Notes: generated by a model from the sequence alone, not told the origin. DNA of 18,963 nt from JADJPL01 sp049315745 (GCA_049315745.1 JBMOJO010000052.1:1-18963), one strand, 5' to 3'. Counted from the stretch's first letter, positions 7,353 to 14,621 are shown. Numbers and translations: made by a program.

Positions 7353-8264
7353 TCAGCGCCCCAGGAACAGCTCCCCGAAGCTGACGCTGATGGAAATATT
7401 CGGATAGAACTCCGATTTGGGACGGAATGTAAGCTTTTTGATGCCTGGGGTTGTTTCGTTCATGCTGAAATTCATCCCCTTTGGCAGGCTGAGCCTGCTG
7501 TTTTGGGCGGAGAGGCTATAATGATAGCGCGCCAGATCCGGGGCATAGAGGAATACCTGCGAATGATCTGCGCGAAGGTTCAGATCGAGCAGGCCCGCAG
7601 CCGCAAAAAGTTTGATCAGGCCGTATTGAGCATTAATATCGAAGCGCCCGCTCAGCTCTTTAAGGGTGATATCCGTCCGGCGTGCGGTAATCGCTACATT
7701 TCCATCGAGTTTTTCCCCGGTAATATTCCCAAAAAAAGTATTGACATCCATCCAGCCCTGGATATTCTGGAGCCCGATTTGGCTGAAGCGGCTATTGATC
7801 CGGAGGCGGTTGCTCAGGTTTTCTATATCTGCGATGCCGTAGTTCGTTTTCAGATAGACCGGACATTCCGCCGGCACTTTGATACGGTAGGAAACGCTGA
7901 GCCGGGCGGCCGTTTCCGGTTCACCTTCCGGCACGGAGATGAAGTTGCGGAGATAAATTTTATTTTTCACCCGCTGGGCGAGGTATTGCATATACTCCAG
8001 GTCGCGCTGTGCAATTTCCTTACTGGGATGCCTCGAAGTAATTTCCAATTGGACCTGGATCAACGGCTGTGCCCAGGTTTCGATATAGACCTCTGCCTTA
8101 TCGCCGTCAATATTGACCTCAAAGCCTTCCTTAAACACAAATTCTTTACTGATTTTTTTCGTTACCACCTGGACCACCTGCAGGGCTTGGGCATTCGCGA
8201 CCGTGGCCTGGGCCGCCAGGCATGCGGACAGGAGGAAGGGGCGGTATTTGCGGAATGCTTTCAT
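7353..8264 (-). CDS. Exported DUF4097-like protein of an ECF sigma operon
   Basis: I read this as an exported protein of 303 residues with a signal peptide MKAFRKYRPFLLSACLAAQA and a likely cleavage after ANA (about residue 25). The mature part is rich in short beta-strands with repeating hydrophobic patterns (for example LKTNYGIADIENLSNRLRIN and ITARRTDITLKELSG), typical of DUF4097/adhesin-like right-handed beta-helix proteins of Bacteroidota. No catalytic motif is visible. Start choices in frame are TTG 8294, ATG 8279 and ATG 8264; the last gives the cleanest signal peptide. It is the third gene of the run sigma, anti-sigma, DUF4097. An envelope-stress or surface role is inferred from this position only. 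A long palindrome lies between its stop and the symporter. Confidence 0.85.
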   Translation of the reverse strand: MKAFRKYRPFLLSACLAAQATVANAQALQVVQVVTKKISKEFVFKEGFEVNIDGDKAEVYIETWAQPLIQVQLEITSRHPSKEIAQRDLEYMQYLAQRVKNKIYLRNFISVPEGEPETAARLSVSYRIKVPAECPVYLKTNYGIADIENLSNRLRINSRFSQIGLQNIQGWMDVNTFFGNITGEKLDGNVAITARRTDITLKELSGRFDINAQYGLIKLFAAAGLLDLNLRADHSQVFLYAPDLARYHYSLSAQNSRLSLPKGMNFSMNETTPGIKKLTFRPKSEFYPNISISVSFGELFLGR

Positions 8265-8316
8265 AAATACAAATTTCATGCGATAGCAAATCAACCGGGC
8301 GCCTCGAACCGCGCGA

Positions 8317-8928
8317 TCAAAGGCGCAGGGTCATCTTTTGGATTACCTGGTTGCGCTGGATTTCTACTTTTGTGAGCTCCAGGGCGAGCTGTTCGTCGAA
8401 GCCGTAAGTTTCGAGTACGGCGCGCAGCTCTGCCCCTGCTTCATTGAGTTCCTTGAGTTCGCCGACCAGGCGGGCGCCATCCGGATATTGGAAGAGTGCC
8501 TGCTGCCTGGAGAAAGCATCTCCGACCGATTCAATAGCGGCTTCATCTTCCGGGATGGCTACCGGGACAAAGGGCGTCAGCGCTGACTCGGCGGCATACG
8601 TATATTGAACCTTTACTGCTTGCCCACCCCCTGTAAAGCGCCAGATCCCTGCCGATGTCGCAACGAGGAGCGCTGCGGCCGCAGCCCAACGCAAAGCTTG
8701 GGCAGGCAACAGACGGCGGGCAGGTGGCACCAGCCCGCTTTGTATGCGCGCCCAGACCTGCGGAGGCGGCGCATACTCGGGAAGCCTTCGGACAGAACGG
8801 CGCAGGGCCGTTTCCCGGTCGTGGAAATCCATTTCCGCTACGATACCCGACCAGAGGGAACCGGGGGGACGGTGTGCCGGCAGCCCACTAATTGAACGGA
8901 GCAGGGTTGACCTGTTTTTTTCCTGCAT
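8317..8928 (-). CDS. Putative membrane anti-sigma factor
   Basis: This predicted single-span membrane protein of about 203 residues is not recognisable to a named family by sequence alone. It has a cytoplasmic-type N-terminal region of about 80 residues, one hydrophobic segment (RWAAAAALLVATSAGIWRF, about 80-98), and a C-terminal region ending in charged, possibly coiled helices. The N-terminal part holds two copies of a motif LPxxxPPxxxWxxI, at about 16-29 and 49-62. Its place directly after the ECF sigma gene (2-bp gap from ATG 8928, or a 4-bp GTGA overlap if GTG 8934 is used) and its topology point to a sigma-binding anti-sigma factor. The zinc-finger His/Cys motif of ZAS-type anti-sigmas is absent. 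Confidence 0.75.
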   Translation of the reverse strand: MQEKNRSTLLRSISGLPAHRPPGSLWSGIVAEMDFHDRETALRRSVRRLPEYAPPPQVWARIQSGLVPPARRLLPAQALRWAAAAALLVATSAGIWRFTGGGQAVKVQYTYAAESALTPFVPVAIPEDEAAIESVGDAFSRQQALFQYPDGARLVGELKELNEAGAELRAVLETYGFDEQLALELTKVEIQRNQVIQKMTLRL

Positions 8929-8930
8929 AT

Positions 8931-9443
8931 TCACAACATTTTTTGCAGCATTTCCCGAAGCCTTCGCTTGGCATAAAATAACTGGGACTTGGATGTCCCT
9001 ACCGAAATACCCAATAAATCTGCAACTTCCTGGTGGGAATACCCTTCTACCTCTATCAACAGAAAGACCGTACGGTAACCCGGTGGCAACGCCTGGATGG
9101 CCTGCTCCAAATAATCTGCCTCGATAAAATCCCCCCAGTCCAGGGCATAATCCGCAGGGATGCTTTCCTCCGGCAAAAAATGTTGTTGCTTCTTCACCTT
9201 CCCCAAAGCCGTACGCAATACGATGGTCTTGATCCAGGCCCCCAGGGTGGATTCCTTGCGAAAATCGCCCAGATGCCTGAATACTTTGATGAATGCCTCC
9301 TGAAGGGTATCGTTGGCAAGCTCAAAATCTCCTGTGATGCGGTATGCCATGCTATACATTGCCTGGCTGTACTTGTCGTACAAGGCACGTTGGGCGAGCC
9401 TGTCTTCGCGAAGGCATCCCTGTATGAGTTCTGTTTCCGTCAT
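8931..9443 (-). CDS. ECF-type RNA polymerase sigma factor
   Basis: This is a 170-residue extracytoplasmic-function sigma factor. Region 2 (about 15-80) includes AYRITGDFELANDTLQEAF, the usual DxxQ-type segment that binds core polymerase and the -10 element, followed by FRKESTLGAWIKTIVLRTAL. Region 4 (about 115-168) has ALPPGYRTVFLLIEVEGYSH and the helix-turn-helix HQEVADLLGISVGTSKSQLF for the -35 element. The start ATG 9443 is chosen over the TTG at 9455 because it is preceded by CTGGAG, a fair ribosome-binding site. The gene is followed at once by a membrane anti-sigma candidate and then a DUF4097-like gene, so this sigma probably autoregulates the operon. Confidence 0.96.
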   Translation of the reverse strand: MTETELIQGCLREDRLAQRALYDKYSQAMYSMAYRITGDFELANDTLQEAFIKVFRHLGDFRKESTLGAWIKTIVLRTALGKVKKQQHFLPEESIPADYALDWGDFIEADYLEQAIQALPPGYRTVFLLIEVEGYSHQEVADLLGISVGTSKSQLFYAKRRLREMLQKML

Positions 9444-9520
9444 GCGCTCCAGCAATGTAGGCGTAAAGAGTGTTTATTAATGGAAACGGTTGGTCGCCGC
9501 CGTATTTTTCATCGTGCCCG

Positions 9521-9539
9521 GCCAAATTATACTTTGAGA
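9521..9539. repeat. Decayed repeat-unit tail
   Basis: GCCAAATTATACTTTGAGA resembles the last part of the 54-bp unit at 18819-18872 (GCCAAATTATTTTTTAAGAGA) and abuts the intact unit beginning GGTTGTGT at 9540. It suggests that units were once tandem here, as they still are at 18819-18926. On the opposite strand it lies about 80-95 bp upstream of the ECF sigma start, so it may overlap that promoter region. Confidence 0.5.
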
Positions 9540-9731
9540 GGTTGTGTAAAAAGTCTTTTGCCGCCTGCGGCGGCAGAATATTCTTCTGAGCGACACGTCA
9601 TTTTCACGATTTCGCTTCGCGAAATCGTGAAAATGACGTGTCGCTCAAAATAAAATTCGGCGCGAAGCGCCGTAAAAAACCTTTTTACACAACCCCTCAG
9701 AAGAATATTCTGCCGCCTTCGGCGGCAAAAG
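9540..9731. repeat. Palindromic repeat element, complete copy (copy 3)
   Basis: This is the only fully contained main-type element. 9540-9593 is a forward 54-bp unit with hairpin GCCGCC-TGC-GGCGGC. 9594-9640 is a 47-bp core, a perfect palindrome with 22-bp arms and loop TTC. 9641-9694 is an inverted 54-bp unit with hairpin GGCGCGAAGCGCC. 9695-9731 is a partial inverted unit with hairpin GCCGCC-TTC-GGCGGC. The uninterrupted hairpin spans 9588-9646 (28-bp arms), and GGTTGTGTAAAAAG (9540-9553) pairs with CTTTTTACACAACC (9681-9694). It ends 8 bp before the stop of the barrel gene. No coding capacity or transposase is seen. Confidence 0.9.
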
Positions 9732-9739
9732 AATGCTGT

Positions 9740-10387
9740 TCAATTCCGTTTGGTGAAGAACCAGGTCACAGAGGCCATCCAGCGGGAAGGGGCGCGGGAA
9801 AAGGCGTACTCGCGACCGGCAAAGCGGATATAATCCCCGAAATTGTTGAAATTGCCCTGGTAACGCAAATCCACGGACAATTTCCAGATATCAAGGCCGG
9901 CACCGCCAATCCAGCCTACGTTCAAGTCCTTGAAATTCTGATCGTACTCAGAAAATTTGAACAAATCGGATTTACTGTTGATGAAGACATGTCCTTCCGG
10001 CCCGGCCTGCAAACGCAGGGGCCCCGCCCGAAAACCCAGCAGCACGGGAATATCCATATACTGAAATTGCTCTTCGAACACCTCATCCACGATACCCGGG
10101 TTCCGGACATCTGTCACAGCCCACTCCACCGTGTTAGAGTTGAAGTTAAATTCGGGCTGCAGTACGAATGCGCCCAGATTAGCCTGTATGGCAACACCAA
10201 AGTGCAAGCCATAACTGGCATCCCTCAACGCGAGCTCCAGGCGCTTGGCCCCCCCCTGGTCCAGAAGATCCAGTTCCTCTGTCTGGATATCCGTGGAGCT
10301 CAACCCTGCCTTGAGCCCGATACGGACCTGTGCCCCCAGGGAAAAGGCTGTACAAAGGGCGAAAACGATAAGAAGGTACTTTTTCAT
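9740..10387 (-). CDS. PorT-like outer membrane beta-barrel protein
   Basis: This 215-residue protein has a clear signal peptide (MKKYLLIVFALCTAFSLGAQ, cleavage near residue 19-20). The mature part alternates aromatic/hydrophobic and polar residues in strands separated by Gly/Asn turns, for example VRIGLKAGLSS at the start, FVLQPEFNFNSN, MDIPVLLGFRAGPLRLQAGP, VGWIGGAGLDIWKLSVDLRY, and a C-terminal aromatic strand WMASVTWFF. These are hallmarks of the small 8- to 10-strand barrels called PorT or outer membrane beta-barrel domain proteins, abundant in Bacteroidota. The specific role is unknown. It is monocistronic, and its 3' end runs into the palindromic repeat, which may close its transcript. 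Confidence 0.88.
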   Translation of the reverse strand: MKKYLLIVFALCTAFSLGAQVRIGLKAGLSSTDIQTEELDLLDQGGAKRLELALRDASYGLHFGVAIQANLGAFVLQPEFNFNSNTVEWAVTDVRNPGIVDEVFEEQFQYMDIPVLLGFRAGPLRLQAGPEGHVFINSKSDLFKFSEYDQNFKDLNVGWIGGAGLDIWKLSVDLRYQGNFNNFGDYIRFAGREYAFSRAPSRWMASVTWFFTKRN

Positions 10388-10479
10388 AGGTATTGTTTAT
10401 AAAGTTTAATTATTTGCTTGGTCAAATCCATTGAGGAAAAACCACTTCTTCAGGTGGATAGGACAAGCTTTTAGGTAAA

Positions 10480-10498
10480 CCGTTGCTTTATTCAACGG
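10480..10498. other. Small hairpin upstream of engB
   Basis: CCGTTG (10480-10485) and CAACGG (10493-10498) form a perfect 6-bp inverted repeat around CTTTATT in the gap between the divergent barrel gene and engB. It could be an operator for engB, but it is short and may be chance. Confidence 0.25.
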
Positions 10499-10516
10499 AT
10501 TCCCGGTATTTCTTGT

Positions 10517-10524
10517 TATTTTTG
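10517..10524 (+). promoter_or_regulatory. Candidate Bacteroidota -7 box for engB
   Basis: TATTTTTG matches the Bacteroidota housekeeping -7 consensus TAnnTTTG and lies 20 bp before the engB ATG. No convincing TTTG -33 element sits 19-22 bp upstream, so this is a weak call. Confidence 0.3.
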
Positions 10525-10544
10525 TTTGTGCTAAATATTTCTTA

Positions 10545-11147
10545 ATGGAAATCCAACAAGCCGATTACTTAGGGAGCTTTCCCAGTTACCAGGTCTGCCC
10601 TGGCGATGGGGTGCCCGAATTTGCGTTTATTGGGCGCTCAAACGTCGGCAAGTCATCGCTGATCAATATGCTCTGCCGGCGCAGCGCCCTGGCCCACACA
10701 TCAAAAAAACCCGGAAAGACGCAAACGATCAACCTTTTCCTCGTTGACGGACTCTGGCGCCTGGTGGACCTTCCGGGCTACGGATACGCCGCCGTGCCTA
10801 AATCCCAGCGCAGAAACTGGGAAAAGATGATCCAGGATTACCTCGCCCTCCGATCAGAGCTGGTGTGCGCTTTTGTCCTGCTCGACGCGAACATCCCCCC
10901 GCAGAAGCTGGATATCGAGTTTATCAACCGGCTGGGGGCGCTGGCCGTTCCTTTTGCCCTGATCTATACCAAAGCCGACCGGTCCAAACCTGCCGAGCTG
11001 GAGGAAAATATCCGGCAAATCCAATCCGCCCTACTGGAATACTGGCACGAGCTGCCCCGACAGTTCGTCTCCGCGGCACAAACCGGCCTGGGAAGGGAAG
11101 AAATCCTCGAATATATCGGATCCCTGCGCAGTGAATTTTTACCCTGA
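10545..11147 (+). CDS. engB: Ribosome biogenesis GTP-binding protein EngB (YsxC/YihA)
   Basis: EngB is an essential TRAFAC-class GTPase that helps assemble the large ribosomal subunit. The 200-residue length is normal. All G motifs are visible: G1 GRSNVGKS at 30-37, the switch I region KKPGKTQTINLF at 54-65 with T61, G3 DLPGYG at 75-80, G4 TKAD at 142-145 and G5 SAA at 176-178. GYGYA and the RNWEKMIQDYL helix are characteristic of this subfamily. It is the first gene of a tight forward cluster, with the acyltransferase start 25 bp after its stop. Confidence 0.97.
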   Translation: MEIQQADYLGSFPSYQVCPGDGVPEFAFIGRSNVGKSSLINMLCRRSALAHTSKKPGKTQTINLFLVDGLWRLVDLPGYGYAAVPKSQRRNWEKMIQDYLALRSELVCAFVLLDANIPPQKLDIEFINRLGALAVPFALIYTKADRSKPAELEENIRQIQSALLEYWHELPRQFVSAAQTGLGREEILEYIGSLRSEFLP

Positions 11148-11172
11148 AACCACCCGGAAGGGCTGTAAACGC

Positions 11173-12903
11173 ATGAGCAAAACAAAAACGACGCCGCAAA
11201 ATACTTATCCGCATGTGATTCCGGAAATCTCGGAATGGCCAATCTATAAACTCAGCGAAGACAGACGGAATTTTATCCGGGAAATCAACACCTTTACCCT
11301 GGAACGCCTCATGAAGTACCCGCCGGCCAAACTCTCCGACCTGATCGCTCAAACCGTCTATCTGGAACGGATACGCATGCGCGAAGAACCCTGGAAGGTG
11401 GACCCCCCCAACGACCGACAGTTTTGGGCCAGGATACAAAAACGCCTCGTCGCCAATTCCCTCGACCGCAGCGATAAAGAAGCTGCTGACAATAACGAAG
11501 CACTGTTGCGCCTCATCCTGCAGCGCTATGCCGAAGAAATCGTGGGGACCTTCCGCATAAAAACCTTCCGCTTCGCCCGAAAGTTCCTCACAGTATTCTT
11601 CAACCGCCTCCTCCAGGCCAAACAACGCGGTTTTTTCACCCTCCGCGGAGGGCGCAGGAGGCTCAGCGAAAAACTCATCGTACAAGGCGAGGTGGAAAAA
11701 GTCCGCGCCCTGGCTACCCAGGGCACCGTAGTGATCGTGCCGACCCATTTCAGCAACCTCGATTCCATCATGATCGGCTACTGCCTGGATCTGGTCGCCG
11801 GGCTACCTTCCTTTTCCTACGGGGCCGGCCTCAACCTCTACAACGCCGGGTATGTGGCCTACTTTTTGAACCGCCTCGGGGCTTATCGGGTAGATCGGCG
11901 CAAAAAAAACGATATCTATCTGGAAACCCTCAAGGCGATGTCCAAGCTCTCGATTCAGCGTGGCGTCAACAGCCTGTTCTTCCCCGGAGGGACCCGGTCG
12001 CGATCGGGCGTACTCGAATCAAAGCTGAAACTGGGGCTCCTGGGCACTACCGTAGAAGCACAGCGGGCCATCCTACAGACGGGCCGCAAGGACAAGGTCT
12101 TTATCGTGCCCCTCGTACTGAGCTATCATTTTGTGCTCGAAGCCCAGTACCTCATCGAGCAGCACCTCAAAAATATCGGCAGGGAGCGGTTTATCAAGAC
12201 CCAGGATGCCTTTTTCAACCCCTTCAAACTGCTGCGGTTCACCTGGCAGGTCCTCGCCGAAGGCAACGACATTACCTTCTCCTTTGGCCAGCCCATGGAT
12301 GTACTCGGCAACCCCGTGGACAAGTACGGTAAAAGCTACGATAAATACGGAAACCCCATCCGGCTCGAGGAATATTTCCAAAGCAACGGTACCATCAACG
12401 AAGATCTGCAACGGGAATCGGAATACACCAAAATCCTCGCACAAAAAATTGTCGAACGCTATCACAAAGACAATATCGTCCTTTCCAGCCACCTGCTGGC
12501 CTTCGCAGCATTCGAAATCCTTCGCAATGAAAATGCCCGCCTCGATCTCTATGGCGTGCTGCGCCTCCCCCCTGATGACTATGTCTTCGATAATGACCCC
12601 CTGGAGACCGTGGTAGGCCAGCTGCAGCGGGTCCTGCAGCAAAAAGCGGCCAACGGGGAAATCAAACTCTCCCCGGCAATTGGCCTGCCTCCACGGGAAC
12701 TCATCCGCGACGGGTTGTCCAGGCTTGGGACTTTCCACGTCAAAAAACCTTTGCGCTTGAATAAGCAGGGCCAAATCGTCAGCGAAAATTTCCTGCTGCT
12801 GTACTTTTACCACAACAGAATGGAAGGGTACGACCTTGCAAAAAAATTATTCTGGGAAAATATCCGGCCGACCCTCTACCGGAAAGAACTCGAAAAATCG
12901 TAA
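11173..12903 (+). CDS. PlsB-like glycerophosphate/lysophosphatidate acyltransferase
   Basis: This 576-residue protein has the four acyltransferase blocks of the GPAT (PlsB) type. Block I is H192-F-S-N-L-D197 (HX4D catalytic pair). Block II is L-G236-A-Y-R239. Block III is F270-P-G-G-T-R-S-R277 followed by SGVLESKLKLG. Block IV is V-P313-L-V-L-S-Y318. YGAGLNLYN at about 216-224 also recalls PlsB. It should acylate glycerol 3-phosphate or lysophosphatidate at the inner membrane to supply phosphatidic acid, the substrate of CdsA. In block III the usual acidic residue (FxEGTRSR) is Gly. An N-terminal region of about 170 residues and a C-terminal region of about 190 have no motif I recognise. ATG 11173 is preferred over GTG 11131, which overlaps engB. 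The downstream exonuclease starts 5 bp after the stop. Confidence 0.88.
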   Translation: MSKTKTTPQNTYPHVIPEISEWPIYKLSEDRRNFIREINTFTLERLMKYPPAKLSDLIAQTVYLERIRMREEPWKVDPPNDRQFWARIQKRLVANSLDRSDKEAADNNEALLRLILQRYAEEIVGTFRIKTFRFARKFLTVFFNRLLQAKQRGFFTLRGGRRRLSEKLIVQGEVEKVRALATQGTVVIVPTHFSNLDSIMIGYCLDLVAGLPSFSYGAGLNLYNAGYVAYFLNRLGAYRVDRRKKNDIYLETLKAMSKLSIQRGVNSLFFPGGTRSRSGVLESKLKLGLLGTTVEAQRAILQTGRKDKVFIVPLVLSYHFVLEAQYLIEQHLKNIGRERFIKTQDAFFNPFKLLRFTWQVLAEGNDITFSFGQPMDVLGNPVDKYGKSYDKYGNPIRLEEYFQSNGTINEDLQRESEYTKILAQKIVERYHKDNIVLSSHLLAFAAFEILRNENARLDLYGVLRLPPDDYVFDNDPLETVVGQLQRVLQQKAANGEIKLSPAIGLPPRELIRDGLSRLGTFHVKKPLRLNKQGQIVSENFLLLYFYHNRMEGYDLAKKLFWENIRPTLYRKELEKS

Positions 12904-12908
12904 ATCCG

Positions 12909-13451
12909 GTGAACTTTATCATTTTTGACCTCGAGGCCACCTGCTGGCAAGGCAGCCCGCCTGGTATGGTTCAGGAAATTATCGAAATTGGGGCATTTAA
13001 AGTGGATCGCTACGGCGAGGTGAAAAGCAGTTTCAACCGATTCGTCCGTCCTGTCGTCAATCCCTTTCTCTCCAGCTTCTGCCAGGAGTTGACCACAATC
13101 CAGCAGGCCGATGTGGACCGGGCAAAACCTTTCCCGAAAGTCATCGAAGCATTCCAGGACTGGGCCGGGGTCTGGGAGGATGAATACCTCCTGTGCTCCT
13201 GGGGTGGGTTCGACAAACGCATGCTGGCCAACGACTGCCGCCTGCACCGCCTCGAAGAAGACTGGACGGCACATCACATCAATCTCAAACAACAATACCA
13301 CGATCTTAAACGCCTGAAAAAAACGCGGGGCTTGAAACACGCCGTGGAAGCAGAAGGCTTTGATTTCAGCGGCACCCACCACCGCGGGCTCGACGATGCC
13401 GCCAACCTCGTACAGATTTTCATAAAATTCCTGGACGACTGGCAATATTAG
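12909..13451 (+). CDS. DEDDh 3'-5' exonuclease (KapD/ERI-1-like)
   Basis: This 180-residue protein is an exonuclease-domain enzyme of the DnaQ-like DEDDh superfamily. ExoI is D7-L-E9 in FDLEATCW; ExoII includes D102 in WGGFDKRML; ExoIII is H158 with D163 in HHRGLDDAANL. The spacing and the EATCW sequence match the KapD/ERI-1-like group, which trims RNA or DNA 3' ends. In this cluster with engB an RNA substrate is plausible but unproven. The start is a GTG 5 bp after the acyltransferase stop; it gives the normal N-terminus directly before the first strand. It converges with ychF across a 23-bp gap that has no obvious terminator. Confidence 0.93.
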   Translation: MNFIIFDLEATCWQGSPPGMVQEIIEIGAFKVDRYGEVKSSFNRFVRPVVNPFLSSFCQELTTIQQADVDRAKPFPKVIEAFQDWAGVWEDEYLLCSWGGFDKRMLANDCRLHRLEEDWTAHHINLKQQYHDLKRLKKTRGLKHAVEAEGFDFSGTHHRGLDDAANLVQIFIKFLDDWQY

Positions 13452-13474
13452 GCCTACGGATCGCGCGGCTTGTG

Positions 13475-14572
13475 TCAGACGTTGAAACGGAAGTGCATCA
13501 CGTCACCGTCCTGCACGACATATTCTTTCCCTTCGACGCCCATCTTCCCCGCTTCCTTCACTGCCGCTTCCGAACCATACTGGATATAATCATCGTACCT
13601 GATCACTTCGGCACGGATAAAACCCTTTTCGAAATCGGAGTGGATGACCCCGGCAGCCTGCGGCGCCTTTGTCCCCCTGCGAACTGTCCATGCCCGGACT
13701 TCCTTTTCACCTGCTGTGAAATAGGTAATCAAGTCGAGCAATTGGTAACTTGCCCGGATGAGGCGGTTGACCCCGGCTTCTTCAAGGCCCATCTCCTGAA
13801 GGAAAGCCAATCGTTCCTCCTGGGTCTCCAACTCGGCGATATCGGCCTCGATCCCCGCAGACACAAAAATGACCTCTGCATTTTCTGCGGCAACTGACTC
13901 CTGAAAACGCCGGGTGTGCGTATTCCCGGAGAGGATAGAGTCCTCGTCCACATTGCATACATAGAGCACCGGTTTGCCGGTTAGCAGCATCATTTCGCGG
14001 AGGACCTGCATCCCTTCTTCATCCAGCGCGATGGCGCGTGCGGGTTGTTCTGCTTCGAGATGGCGAAGGATTTTTTCCGCATGTTCCACGGCCCGCAAGT
14101 CTTCTTTATTGCCACTCTTTGCCTGCTTGCGGTACTTATCGAGGCGCTTCTCTGCTGTGTCGAGATCTTTCAGGATGAGTTCAAGATCAATAATTTCCTT
14201 GTCCCGGACGGGGTCAACGCTCCCATCCACATGGATGACGTTGTCATTTTCGAAGCAGCGGACAACATGGATGATCGCATCTACTTCGCGGATGTTGCCG
14301 AGGAACTGATTACCCAGCCCCTCCCCTTTTGATGCGCCTTTGATCAGCCCGGCGATATCGAGGATTTCTACCGTAGTAGGAAGGATTTTTTGAGGTTTGA
14401 CCAGGCGCGCGAGCGCATCCAGGCGCGGGTCAGGCACCGTGATCACCCCCACATTGGGTTCTTTGGTGGCGAAAGGATAATTGGCAGCCAGCGCCTTTGC
14501 CGAAGTAAGGGCGTTGAAAAGGGTAGATTTGCCGACATTAGGCAGGCCGACGATGCCACATTTAAGGCCCAT
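13475..14572 (-). CDS. ychF: Redox-/ribosome-associated ATPase YchF
   Basis: YchF (OLA1 in eukaryotes) is a ribosome-binding P-loop protein of the Obg family that prefers ATP. G1 is GLPNVGKS at residues 9-16, followed by the family stretch ANYPFATKEPNVGVI. G3 is D72IAGLIKGASKGEGLGN. The G4 site reads N207-V-D-E, the NxxE form that explains relaxed guanine specificity in YchF proteins. The C-terminal TGS domain ends VVQDGDVMHFRFNV. From ATG 14572 the protein is 365 residues, the standard length; the 32-codon in-frame extension to 14668 has no family match and crosses an inverted repeat, so it is rejected. The gene is probably transcribed from its own promoter in the 132-bp gap upstream. Confidence 0.97.
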   Translation of the reverse strand: MGLKCGIVGLPNVGKSTLFNALTSAKALAANYPFATKEPNVGVITVPDPRLDALARLVKPQKILPTTVEILDIAGLIKGASKGEGLGNQFLGNIREVDAIIHVVRCFENDNVIHVDGSVDPVRDKEIIDLELILKDLDTAEKRLDKYRKQAKSGNKEDLRAVEHAEKILRHLEAEQPARAIALDEEGMQVLREMMLLTGKPVLYVCNVDEDSILSGNTHTRRFQESVAAENAEVIFVSAGIEADIAELETQEERLAFLQEMGLEEAGVNRLIRASYQLLDLITYFTAGEKEVRAWTVRRGTKAPQAAGVIHSDFEKGFIRAEVIRYDDYIQYGSEAAVKEAGKMGVEGKEYVVQDGDVMHFRFNV

Positions 14573-14621
14573 ATTGCAGTTGGTTGTTTCGGGGTGCAAA
14601 GATTGGGGATGATCCGCACAT

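Noticed and set aside
7308..8375. 355-codon open frame on the plus strand
   Set aside because: It is antisense to the DUF4097-like gene and the anti-sigma 3' end. The minus-strand reading has a signal peptide and operon spacing; the plus reading has no recognisable fold and starts inside a repeat region.
9638..10402. 254-codon open frame on the plus strand
   Set aside because: It begins inside the palindromic repeat and runs antisense to the outer-membrane barrel gene, so it is a shadow frame.
10396..10425. Sigma-70-like promoter for the barrel gene (TTGACC, 18 bp, TATAAA on the minus strand)
   Set aside because: The transcript would start at or next to the ATG, leaving no leader, and this box type is not the usual Bacteroidota consensus.
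10924..11748. 274-codon open frame on the minus strand
   Set aside because: It is antisense to the engB 3' end and the acyltransferase, both with clear motifs.
13452..13474. Terminator between the converging exonuclease and ychF genes
   Set aside because: The 23-bp gap has only a weak GC palindrome and no T-tract.
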